Shown here in pieces: positions 1-5,931 of a stretch of 11,860 bases of DNA. Source of the stretch: Patescibacteria group bacterium (GTDB taxonomy: Bacteria; Patescibacteriota; Microgenomatia; Daviesbacterales; UBA10151); NCBI GenBank assembly GCA_018817205.1, contig JAHIUE010000072.1:1-11860 (forward strand), read 5' to 3'. Position 1 is the stretch's first letter. Each line of letters starts with the position of its first letter. Under the pieces are notes generated by a model that worked only from the letters and a program-made list of their open reading frames with translations, was not told the origin of the DNA and did no database searches. Position numbers and translations under genes: made by a program.

Positions 1-122
1 CAAGGCAGCAAAGTCGGGGGCACCCGAATCCCGCCGTAAGGCGGGAGAAGGTGAAACCGGCGATGAAGCTTAAGTCGTAACAAGGTATCCCTAGCCGAAG
101 CTGGGGATGGATCACCTCCTTT
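1..122 (+). rRNA. rrs: 16S ribosomal RNA, 3' end (partial)
   Basis: This is the last part of the small-subunit rRNA, covering the distal half of helix 44, the decoding-site strand (AAGTCGTAACAAGG near 71-84) and helix 45 with the 3' tail. The tail GGATCACCTCC (109-119) carries an intact anti-Shine-Dalgarno CCTCC at 115-119; the mature end is placed at about 122 by comparison with E. coli. The variable tip of helix 44 carries a GC hairpin with arms CCCGCC and GGCGGG around a GTAA tetraloop (30-45); nearly the same hairpin recurs in the 23S gene at 10151-10168. The 5' part of the gene lies outside the window. Confidence 0.97.
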
Positions 123-124
123 CT

Positions 125-337
125 GGAGTTTTGTTCAAATTAGATGATTTCTGAAACACTATAGCCCTGAGAGTAATCGAATGGGTTAGATACAGATAAC
201 ACTAGTTTGATCCAGTTCCGCCTCACGGTGGGACAAGCGCCTGTTGAATGGCAGGTAAAAAGCGTGATAGCGCGCTGTTTCCGATAGTCAATCGGAAACG
301 ATCGTTATCCCCACCACTCTTTTGGTATTAAAGTTAT
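125..337 (+). other. 16S 3' spacer with several hairpins, no gene recognised
   Basis: This spacer lies between the 16S 3' end and the convergent trehalase gene. It holds no convincing ORF or tRNA. At least two stable hairpins are visible: 215-234 (arms GTTCCGCC and GGTGGGAC, loop TCAC, with two G-U pairs) and 277-299. A smaller stem may form near 239-254. Hallmarks of tmRNA, RNase P RNA and SRP RNA were looked for and not found. It may hold a 16S processing or termination signal, or an unrecognised structured RNA. Confidence 0.4.
277..299. repeat. perfect inverted repeat between convergent 16S and trehalase genes
   Basis: Arms GTTTCCGAT (277-285) and ATCGGAAAC (291-299) are perfect complements around the loop AGTCA. 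The hairpin sits between the plus-strand 16S gene and the minus-strand trehalase gene, where a bidirectional terminator would be expected. There is no T-run on either side, so a classical intrinsic terminator is not shown. Confidence 0.5.
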
Positions 338-1714
338 TTAATGGTAAATTGCGAATTCAAACGGAGGTTTGTCTGTTTTGGCAGTATTATAAATATTTCT
401 ACCTTTATCTAAATCTTCCAAAATTTTAATATAGCGAAAGAAGATGGCATTGGTCCAGCCAAATCCTGTTTGGGTGGGGTAGTGATAGTTTTTTGCTTTA
501 TCTCCTGTGGCTCCATTAATTTTTTCAAAGAATGTACCGTATTTTCGAAACAGCCTTGCATGGGCTTTAATGGATTTTTTCATGATTCTTTTGGCATCTT
601 CGGTAAAACCGTAACGCAAAAGCCCGATTACCGTCAGGTATTCGAGCGGCGGCCAAATATTGGGATAGTCCCACTGTTTGGGTTTTAATATTGCGTCAAT
701 TGCGATTTTATATCTTTCCGGAACATTAGTTGAATCAATTTGCGGAGCAAGGGAGCTTTTGTCTGTAATAGTCAGGCCGTATTTGGTTTCAAAAGCAGGC
801 AATACCTTCAGCATTTGTTCGGCTTGTTTGAAAGTTGCCAGCCCTGCCCAAAGCGGCGTAAATCCGGCCAAAGACAGAAATTCACTTTGTCTTTTATGTT
901 TATACCCAAAATCATAATAAAAACCGCTTTTTTCATTCCACATATATTTGTTAATTCTTTTTTTTCTCAACTTCGCTTTCTTTTCCCAATCTTTAGCAAT
1001 ACCGAAATCCGAAAGTATTCCCGCTATTTTTGCAAAATGCTTCTCGTATTTATAAAGGTAGATATTGAGATCAATGGGCAGAAATTCGTCACAGCGGTTG
1101 TAGAAGCGCGAAGTAAAATCCCATCCCGATTCAAGCTCGGATGAATGGGCATACCCCAAGTCGCTGTCCCCATACCTGCTTAGTTCATATTCACTAACCC
1201 TGTGATGACGGATTTTTTGCGTATCTATCCAGACGTTGGCATACTCGCGGATTGCGATTTTCGTAGCTTTCTCAAGCCATATTTTTGCAGGATCTTTTTT
1301 GCCAAATACATTTGAAAAGGCGGATCTAACCTTATTGCCCAATGATTTATCATGGGATAAAACTTCATAAACATCTAAAATCATGGAAGTGAGAAATGGC
1401 GGTTGGGAGCGTCCCATGGAGGCCGGGGCATTAAAATTAGGGATAAAGTGGTATTTTTCATAAAGAAACAGGAAATTTTCCACCATATCCTTAATCAGCC
1501 ACTCGCGTTTGGTGCCAAAAAGACCTCTTGAGATAAAAAAGGTATCCCAGTAGAAAATGAACCGGAATTTCCTGTCATTTGGAATTACATATGCCCGGGG
1601 AATGTCAATAATCTGCCTGTTGATTTTCTTTTTTGCCGGGCTGAAAATGATTTTATCCCAGTAGGAATTAATATAAGTAAGACAATTTTTATATAAAGCC
1701 GTATAAGCAGTCAT
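338..1714 (-). CDS. alpha,alpha-trehalase, glycoside hydrolase family 37
   Basis: Hydrolyses trehalose to two glucose molecules. The 458-residue product matches GH37 along its length: a divergent first signature around residues 48-60 (YWDTFF at 55-60), the conserved RSQPP at 102-106, ESGWD at 195-199 with the likely catalytic acid Asp199, QWDYPN at 347-352, and Glu397 in FFEKIN as the likely catalytic base, followed by GFGWTN at 417-422. It is shorter than E. coli TreA/TreF (about 550 residues), mainly at the termini. No signal peptide is visible, so a cytoplasmic enzyme is likely. The ATG at 1712-1714 has no Shine-Dalgarno sequence; a sigma70-like promoter lies just upstream at 1741-1768. 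The gene converges on 16S. No trehalose synthesis or transport gene is visible nearby, so its substrate source is unknown. Confidence 0.93.
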   Translation of the reverse strand: MTAYTALYKNCLTYINSYWDKIIFSPAKKKINRQIIDIPRAYVIPNDRKFRFIFYWDTFFISRGLFGTKREWLIKDMVENFLFLYEKYHFIPNFNAPASMGRSQPPFLTSMILDVYEVLSHDKSLGNKVRSAFSNVFGKKDPAKIWLEKATKIAIREYANVWIDTQKIRHHRVSEYELSRYGDSDLGYAHSSELESGWDFTSRFYNRCDEFLPIDLNIYLYKYEKHFAKIAGILSDFGIAKDWEKKAKLRKKRINKYMWNEKSGFYYDFGYKHKRQSEFLSLAGFTPLWAGLATFKQAEQMLKVLPAFETKYGLTITDKSSLAPQIDSTNVPERYKIAIDAILKPKQWDYPNIWPPLEYLTVIGLLRYGFTEDAKRIMKKSIKAHARLFRKYGTFFEKINGATGDKAKNYHYPTQTGFGWTNAIFFRYIKILEDLDKGRNIYNTAKTDKPPFEFAIYH

Positions 1715-1740
1715 AGTAAGTATTAGTAAGTACTATATAG

Positions 1741-1768
1741 AATGTAATAGATGCTTGGTATATGTCAA
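1741..1768 (-). promoter_or_regulatory. candidate promoter for trehalase
   Basis: Read on the minus strand, a perfect -35 box TTGACA (1763-1768) is followed after 16 bp by TACATT (1741-1746), which matches the -10 consensus at four of six bases. The predicted start would leave a leader of about 20 nt before the trehalase ATG. A TATATA sequence lies further downstream but at a poor spacing. Confidence 0.5.
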
Positions 1769-1798
1769 GAGAGAATAAGGGTAGTAGTACCATGGAAA

Positions 1799-2593
1799 TT
1801 AAGCAGGTTTTGTTGAATGAGATAAACGAGCAAGTTCTTGTGGTCTTCTTGTTCTCCAATCTTCTTGGACAACTGGATGTGCATTTTTGGCATTCATATC
1901 CGCCATCATAATAGTTAATTCTCCGGCGCTAATTTTCCTTCTAAATTCTACAACTTTCTGATTACAAGTAAATGGTTTTAGTATGGTCAATTTGTCTCTG
2001 CCATAAGGATGGCCAGAAGAAACCATAACATATATTGGAATATCCGGATGCCTTAAAGCTATGACAGCCGTTCCCAGTTGTAAGTTCCTAAGAAAGCAAT
2101 CTTTATATCGATGAGGCTGAAGGTAGATGCCTAATATGCCATTTAAGTTTAAAACTTCATCTGTGTCTCTAAGAAAATTACGCCCGGGTCGCTCCCTATT
2201 AACAGGCTTTGCGCCTTCTCCTTTTAAAACAAAAGCCTCCAAAGGATTGAACTGTGCCGAAGGAGTATTGTCTCGTATGGAACACAAATATTTTGGCGAT
2301 TCGCTGAATCCTCGTACCATTAATCCTTTTTTGCATACCGCCCGGATTAGCCTATGAGATTCCAAACCTGCTATGCACATTTTGAAGCTATCGCCCGAGG
2401 CTCTGTGATTACTGGTAACAATGGCAGGTCCTGTTGTGGGCAAAGGGTATCCTTTAATTATGCTTTGGTGAGTTAAGGCGTGAAGATATGATCTGCCAAT
2501 CAAGATAGTAGCAGCAAGAGAATTAAGTTCTGGAAAATCTTGTTTAATTCCTAATGCGCATTTTAAGTAAGCTTCTTTGAATTCGATAGACAC
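1799..2593 (-). CDS. PlsC-like phospholipid/glycerol acyltransferase (LPLAT superfamily), atypical
   Basis: Probably transfers an acyl group to a lysophospholipid-like acceptor at the membrane face. The 264-residue product has the block I HX4D motif (His63 to Asp68 in NHRASGD), then PVNRE at 130-134, a block near 152-165 and a VPI-like segment (DIPIYVMVSSG, 184-194), in the usual PlsC order. The third block, normally FPEGTR, reads YLQPHR (157-162), so the conserved Glu and Gly are missing. Substrate or activity may therefore differ from true AGPATs. No membrane helix is obvious. The start is GTG (2591-2593), chosen because a TATAAT lies 8 nt upstream and no Shine-Dalgarno site exists. The gene begins 24 nt after the 3' end of tRNA-Cys on the same strand, so it could be made from its own leaderless transcript or by read-through from the tRNA. 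Confidence 0.75.
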   Translation of the reverse strand: MSIEFKEAYLKCALGIKQDFPELNSLAATILIGRSYLHALTHQSIIKGYPLPTTGPAIVTSNHRASGDSFKMCIAGLESHRLIRAVCKKGLMVRGFSESPKYLCSIRDNTPSAQFNPLEAFVLKGEGAKPVNRERPGRNFLRDTDEVLNLNGILGIYLQPHRYKDCFLRNLQLGTAVIALRHPDIPIYVMVSSGHPYGRDKLTILKPFTCNQKVVEFRRKISAGELTIMMADMNAKNAHPVVQEDWRTRRPQELARLSHSTKPA

Positions 2594-2601
2594 AAGGAGG
2601 G

Positions 2602-2607
2602 ATTATA
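2602..2607 (-). promoter_or_regulatory. -10 box (TATAAT) 8 nt upstream of the acyltransferase GTG
   Basis: The minus strand reads TATAAT ending 8 nt before the GTG start, which would put the transcript start at or next to the start codon. The matching -35 position falls inside the GC-rich end of tRNA-Cys and has no consensus, so this is weaker than the other promoters listed. Confidence 0.35.
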
Positions 2608-2617
2608 GCAGAATTTG

Positions 2618-2691
2618 AGATCCGGGCGGGATTTGCACCCGCGAATATCGGTTTTGCAGACCGACCCCTTGGACTACTTGGGTACCGGATC
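2618..2691 (-). tRNA. tRNA-Cys (anticodon GCA)
   Basis: A cloverleaf forms on the minus strand. The acceptor arms are GATCCGG and CCGGATC with discriminator U, as expected for tRNA-Cys. The anticodon stem TCGGT/ACCGA holds loop CTGCAAA with anticodon GCA, and the T stem is GCGGG/CCCGC. CCA is not encoded (the DNA continues CAA). Two elbow features are unusual: the T loop is TGCAAAT with G where the conserved pseudouridine-55 should be, and the D loop AAGTAGTCCA has no GG pair. Confidence 0.9.
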
Positions 2692-2705
2692 AAATTACGC
2701 TTCTC

Positions 2706-2734
2706 ATTCTAGCATGAAATAAAACTCAAGACAA
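2706..2734 (-). promoter_or_regulatory. candidate promoter for tRNA-Cys (and possibly the acyltransferase)
   Basis: On the minus strand, TTGTCT (2729-2734) and TAGAAT (2706-2711) are separated by 17 bp. The predicted start lies about 8 nt before the tRNA 5' end. It diverges from the tRNA-Ile promoter, whose -10 box begins only 9 bp further right. Confidence 0.55.
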
Positions 2735-2742
2735 AGTTAAGC

Positions 2743-2748
2743 TATAAT
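2743..2748 (+). promoter_or_regulatory. -10 box (TATAAT) for tRNA-Ile and downstream genes
   Basis: A perfect TATAAT ends 18 bp before the tRNA-Ile 5' end. The sequence 17 bp upstream (TAAAAC) is a poor -35 box. This is the only promoter seen for the tRNA-Ile, NUDIX, membrane protein and pgk series. Confidence 0.5.
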
Positions 2749-2766
2749 GGTAAAATATCAAGGTTT

Positions 2767-2838
2767 GGGCGCGTAGCTCAGTGGTAGAGCGCTTATCTGA
2801 TAAGTAAGAGGTCCTTGGTTCGATCCCAAGCGCGCCCA
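2767..2838 (+). tRNA. tRNA-Ile (anticodon GAT)
   Basis: Acceptor arms are GGGCGCG and CGCGCCC with discriminator A at 2838. The anticodon stem CTTAT/GTAAG carries loop CTGATAA with anticodon GAT. D loop (with GG) and T loop (TTCGATC) are canonical. CCA is not encoded; the DNA continues CCC. This is one of the two tRNAs that normally sit in the 16S-23S spacer, here 2.6 kb from 16S. The NUDIX start codon lies only 6 nt beyond its 3' end. Confidence 0.96.
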
Positions 2839-2844
2839 CCCCAT

Positions 2845-3276
2845 ATGACTTCGAACAATAATTCTCAAGTAAAAGTTGGCATCGGTATTATGGTTTTTAA
2901 AAAAGGGAAAGTCCTGCTTACAAAGAGAAAAGGCTCTCATGGGGCAGGAGAATATGCATTTCCCGGAGGACATTTGGAATTTGGAGAATCAATTATAGAT
3001 TCTGCCAAACGGGAGGTTCTGGAGGAAACAGGAATTAAAATAAAAAATATTAAATTCTTAAGGCTTTATAACCTTAAAAAGTATTCTGGGAAACATTATG
3101 TTGATATTGGTCTGACAGCAGAGTGGAAATCCGGCACTCCCAAAGTTTTGGAGCCTGAAAAAGCAGAAAGCTGGAACTGGTATAGCCTGGATAAGTTACC
3201 AAAACCTCTTTTTCAAACCACCCGTTCATATCTTCAAGCTTTAAAAACAGGCAAGAATTTTTTTGACCACAATTAG
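2845..3276 (+). CDS. NUDIX hydrolase, NUDT15/MutT-like nucleotide pyrophosphatase
   Basis: Probably hydrolyses nucleoside triphosphates or related nucleotides to monophosphate plus pyrophosphate, in a sanitising or salvage role. The 143-residue protein has a perfect NUDIX box from Gly42 to Ile64 (Gly42, Glu48, then REVLEETGI at 56-64). The flanking KRKGSHGAGEYAFPGGHLEFGE (split by positions 27-48) resembles the NUDT15/MTH2 subgroup; the exact substrate cannot be assigned. A longer reading from 2815 would start inside tRNA-Ile, so the ATG at 2845 is preferred. It lies 6 nt after the tRNA 3' end with no Shine-Dalgarno, so tRNA 3' processing would leave a nearly leaderless mRNA. The last three sense codons and the stop fall in the left arm of a nested palindrome (3266-3322). 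Confidence 0.9.
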   Translation: MTSNNNSQVKVGIGIMVFKKGKVLLTKRKGSHGAGEYAFPGGHLEFGESIIDSAKREVLEETGIKIKNIKFLRLYNLKKYSGKHYVDIGLTAEWKSGTPKVLEPEKAESWNWYSLDKLPKPLFQTTRSYLQALKTGKNFFDHN

Positions 3277-3322
3277 TTTACTACGTTCAGTTCGGCATGA
3301 ACGTAGTTTACATAATTGTGGT
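3266..3322. repeat. nested palindrome: hairpin inserted into the loop of another hairpin
   Basis: Outer arms ACCACAATTA (3266-3275) and TAATTGTGGT (3313-3322) are perfect complements. Inside lies a second hairpin, 3281-3306, with arms CTACGTTCA and TGAACGTAG around GTTCGGCA. The inner element is flanked by TTTA on both sides (3277-3280 and 3307-3310). Removing 3281-3310 would leave the outer arms with loop GTTTACA, which is exactly the loop of the related 23S hairpin at 10499-10523. The element overlaps the end of the NUDIX gene and stops 6 nt before the next ATG. Confidence 0.9.
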
Positions 3323-3328
3323 TGACGC

Positions 3329-4906
3329 ATGAAAAAAGAGATTTTAATTATTTTCTTATTGCTTCTGATTAGCTTCCCCGCAGTCAAGAGTCTTCTTTTG
3401 CCCGGCGGATTTACCAGTCACGATTTGACTCACCATGTGATCAGACAGATCAGCATGGATAAACTTTTGTCCGAAGGCCAATTTCCTCCCCGTTGGTCTG
3501 GGGATTTAAATAATAGTTACGGCTATCCGGTTTTTTTATTTAATTACCCCATGCCGGCATTATTAGGTGAAGTATTTCACAAGTTAGGATTAGGTTTTGT
3601 GGATTCTGTAAAAGCAGTTTTTCTGGTTTCAATGGTGATGTCGGTATTGGGTATGTACCTTTTTCTCAAAAGCCTGCTAGGTTTAAGGTCGGCTGCTTTT
3701 TTAGGCGCCACTTTTTATCTTTATGCTCCAATAAGGTTTTTGAATGTTTATGTTTCTGCATCAGTCGGTTCGGCTCTTGCTTTAGCTATAGTACCGTTTG
3801 TTTTTTTGGCACTCCGAAGGGGCAATATTCTTCAAGGATCTATTTTCCTTGCCTTTTTAATTCTTTCTCATAATGTTACCGCCTTAATTTTTGCTCCGGT
3901 TTTACTGATATTTGGCTTTTTTTTGTTTAAGAAAGTGAAAGCTACGGTAATAATATTTTTGCTGGGACTGGGTTTATCTGCCTGGTTCTTCTTGCCGGCA
4001 ATTTGGGAAAAACCATACACACGCTTTGATTTAATCTTTGCCGATTTTTATAAAGATCACTTTCCTTCGCTTTGGCAGCTTATTCGTTCTCCTTGGGGTT
4101 ACGGCCTTTCTCATCCTCAAAATCCTCAAGGCGGGGATATGTCTTATCAATTGGGAATAATTCATATTGGGGTCATGTTAGTTTTGGGTTTGTGGTTTAG
4201 AAAACCTCTGGTTTTATTTGTTTTGGGTGGTTTTATTTTAAGTATTTTCCTGATGCTTCAAAATAGTCAGCCTTTGTGGGACAATTTGCCTTTTTTAAAC
4301 CTTGTTCAGTTCCCTTGGAGATTTCTCTCTGTATCGGTTTTTATGGCAGCGGTTGCAGCAGCATTATTAGTTAAGGCCTTGCCATTTAAAAAGATTGCAT
4401 TTGTGATATTGCTTGTATTGGTAATTTATGCCAACAGGAATCATTGGAACATCAATGAGAAATTTGACCCGGGAGAAGAGTATTATCGGAGTTTAAAAAC
4501 TACCTCTACAACTTACGGCGAACATTTACCAAAATGGGGGAGGGTGATGGATAAAACTGCAAAAAGTAAGCTGGAATTTGTTGAAGGTGGAGAAAATATA
4601 AAGATCGTCAAAGATCAATCAGCGCAAGTTCTGGCAGTGGTTGAGGCCACTGCCGCTTCAAAATTACGGTTCAATCAATTTTATTTTCCGGGTTGGGAAA
4701 TCAAAATCGATGATAAATCAATCGATTTTGATTACAAAGTTGATGGTGAAAGTTATGGTTTGCCTGTATTTGATATAGAACAAGGTAGGCATAAGGTTTT
4801 AGCAGAATTTAAAAATACCCCTGACAGAAATTTGGCAGACGCAATAAGTGTGGTAAGTGTGATAGTATGGTTAATATTGCTATGCAGGTTGTTAATCCTT
4901 CGCTGA
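3329..4906 (+). CDS. polytopic membrane protein, PTPS-related/GT-C glycosyltransferase-like with C-terminal YfhO-like domain
   Basis: A 525-residue integral membrane protein, probably a lipid-linked sugar transferase for cell-surface glycans; this role is inferred from the fold class. The first membrane helix (about 5-24) leads to an extracellular loop with PGGFTSHDLTHH (25-36), where His31-Asp32 are in the position of the GT-C catalytic acid, and then YGYPVFLFNYPMPAL, typical of the 6-pyruvoyl-tetrahydropterin-synthase-related membrane family (PF10131; the name is historical). About ten hydrophobic segments follow. After a soluble stretch, the C-terminal region has FYFPGWEIKID and a GRHKVLAEF segment like the beta domain of YfhO-type proteins, then a final membrane helix. 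No Shine-Dalgarno site is seen. It lies 52 nt after the NUDIX gene and overlaps pgk by up to 40 nt, so the genes are probably co-transcribed. Confidence 0.8.
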   Translation: MKKEILIIFLLLLISFPAVKSLLLPGGFTSHDLTHHVIRQISMDKLLSEGQFPPRWSGDLNNSYGYPVFLFNYPMPALLGEVFHKLGLGFVDSVKAVFLVSMVMSVLGMYLFLKSLLGLRSAAFLGATFYLYAPIRFLNVYVSASVGSALALAIVPFVFLALRRGNILQGSIFLAFLILSHNVTALIFAPVLLIFGFFLFKKVKATVIIFLLGLGLSAWFFLPAIWEKPYTRFDLIFADFYKDHFPSLWQLIRSPWGYGLSHPQNPQGGDMSYQLGIIHIGVMLVLGLWFRKPLVLFVLGGFILSIFLMLQNSQPLWDNLPFLNLVQFPWRFLSVSVFMAAVAAALLVKALPFKKIAFVILLVLVIYANRNHWNINEKFDPGEEYYRSLKTTSTTYGEHLPKWGRVMDKTAKSKLEFVEGGENIKIVKDQSAQVLAVVEATAASKLRFNQFYFPGWEIKIDDKSIDFDYKVDGESYGLPVFDIEQGRHKVLAEFKNTPDRNLADAISVVSVIVWLILLCRLLILR

Positions 4907-5907
4907 TTGCCGGTAAAAAAGTTTTACTCCGTTTGGATATAGATGTTCCAATAGAGTTGGGAGTTCGTAGTTCGGAGTTCGTAGTAAAGGAAGATTTTAA
5001 GTTGAAGACAGGGTTGCCAACTGTAAAGCTGTGTTTGGAAAATGCATCCCAAGTTATAGCAATGGGGCATATTGGCAGGCCCGGCGGTAAAGTAGTGCCT
5101 GGACTTTCAATAGAACCGATTAGAAAATGGTTTATTGAGCAGGGTTTTTCAAACAATAAACTAAAAATATTGGAAAATTTAAGGTTTGACATAAGGGAAG
5201 ATAAGTGTGATTTGGGATATGCTAAAGAATTGGCAGGTATGGGAGACTTCTTTGTTAGTGAGGCATTTGCTTCTTACCATCCTGCTTCCTCAACAACTAT
5301 TTTGCCAACCCTTTTGCCTCATGCAATCGGGCTTAGATTTGCCGAAGAAATTGAAAAACTGACGGAAGTCAAAAATAACCCTAAGAAACCATATGTAGCC
5401 GTTATGGGCGGCATTAAAGTTGCAGACAAACTGCCGGTAATTGAGGTTTTGGCAAAATCTGCCGATGTTGTTTTGGTGGGCGGAAAACTCGTTAGCGAGA
5501 TTAGGGAACAGAATTTGGAATTACCTAAAAATACAATGGTGGGGATGTTGAATGAAGATGGGTTTGATATTGCTCCTCAAACAGTGGAAGCTTGGAAAGG
5601 TTTAATCATGAAAGCAAAAATGATTGTTTGGAATGGGCCATTAGGAAGAATTCAGAGTTCAGAATTCAGAGTTCAGAATTCGGAAAGCATGGGAAGCGAA
5701 AAAGGTACTTATGAAGTGGCGAAGATGGTTTTAGAGAGTAATGCTGAAATTATAGTTGGCGGGGGAGACACTATTGGGTTTTTAGGTAAAATGGGATTGT
5801 TGGATAAATTTGAGCAAAAAGGCTTTATCTCAACAGGCGGCGGAGCAATGCTGAAGTTTTTAGTGGCTGGAACCCTGCCTACCATTGAAGCGCTTGACAA
5901 GGAATAG
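4867..5907 (+). CDS. pgk: phosphoglycerate kinase, divergent and short
   Basis: Catalyses ATP formation from 1,3-bisphosphoglycerate in cytoplasmic glycolysis. The 346-residue protein (family usually about 390-400) keeps HIGRP, LENLRF, the GGIKVADK strand, VWNGPLG, GGGDTIG at the nucleotide site and STGGGA near the end. Several substrate residues are changed: RVDFNVP reads RLDIDVP, the following Arg position reads DFKLK, and the normal HRAH reads HPASS, losing its Arg. Two heptamer arrays are read in frame within it (4954-4988 and 5647-5681), giving SSEF-containing inserts at about residues 30-41 and 261-272. The start is uncertain: ATG 4867, or ATG 4882 which aligns better with the family and leaves a 25-nt overlap with the membrane-protein gene. 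Neither has a Shine-Dalgarno site. Its 3' end contains the -35 box of the next gene. Confidence 0.93.
   Translation: MVNIAMQVVNPSLIAGKKVLLRLDIDVPIELGVRSSEFVVKEDFKLKTGLPTVKLCLENASQVIAMGHIGRPGGKVVPGLSIEPIRKWFIEQGFSNNKLKILENLRFDIREDKCDLGYAKELAGMGDFFVSEAFASYHPASSTTILPTLLPHAIGLRFAEEIEKLTEVKNNPKKPYVAVMGGIKVADKLPVIEVLAKSADVVLVGGKLVSEIREQNLELPKNTMVGMLNEDGFDIAPQTVEAWKGLIMKAKMIVWNGPLGRIQSSEFRVQNSESMGSEKGTYEVAKMVLESNAEIIVGGGDTIGFLGKMGLLDKFEQKGFISTGGGAMLKFLVAGTLPTIEALDKE
4954..4988 (+). repeat. heptamer array 1 inside pgk
   Basis: Five consecutive 7-bp units related to GAGTTCG and TAGTTCG lie in the pgk coding frame. They encode the ELGVRSSEFVVK stretch, located where other PGKs have a short loop after the first substrate-binding strand. 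The translated SSEF recurs in array 2. Confidence 0.85.
5647..5681 (+). repeat. heptamer array 2 inside pgk
   Basis: Five alternating 7-bp units, AGAATTC and AGAGTTC, are perfect over 35 bp. They encode IQSSEFRVQNSE just after the conserved VWNGPLG motif, extending a surface loop without breaking the frame. The units resemble those of array 1 and of the palindrome at 8565-8634. Confidence 0.92.
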
Positions 5908-5923
5908 AAATAAGTAGTCTAAT
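5894..5923 (+). promoter_or_regulatory. leaderless promoter for anchored protein 1
   Basis: TTGACA (5894-5899) and TCTAAT (5918-5923) are separated by 18 bp, and TCTAAT ends 8 nt before the ATG at 5932. The transcript would start at or near the start codon. The -35 box lies in the last codons of pgk. The layout matches that at 7502-7530. Confidence 0.65.
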
Positions 5924-5931
5924 GGATATAG

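Noticed and set aside
125..337. tRNA, tmRNA, RNase P RNA or SRP RNA in the first spacer
   Set aside because: None of their conserved segments could be found; only generic hairpins are present.
740..1144. Plus-strand ORF of 134 codons
   Set aside because: It lies wholly antisense to the trehalase gene, whose catalytic motifs are conserved, and resembles no protein family.
2815..2844. Upstream ATG extension of the NUDIX protein
   Set aside because: It would begin inside tRNA-Ile and adds residues that match nothing in the family.
2758..2973. Minus-strand ORF of 71 codons across tRNA-Ile
   Set aside because: It is the antisense of tRNA-Ile and the NUDIX gene start. The translated tRNA stretch is a well-known source of false ORFs.
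3266..3322. Intrinsic terminator after the NUDIX gene
   Set aside because: The palindrome has no T-run on the plus strand and ends 6 nt before the next start codon, so simple termination is not supported.
4809..5192. Minus-strand ORF of 127 codons
   Set aside because: It is antisense to the overlap of the membrane protein and pgk genes, both clearly coding.
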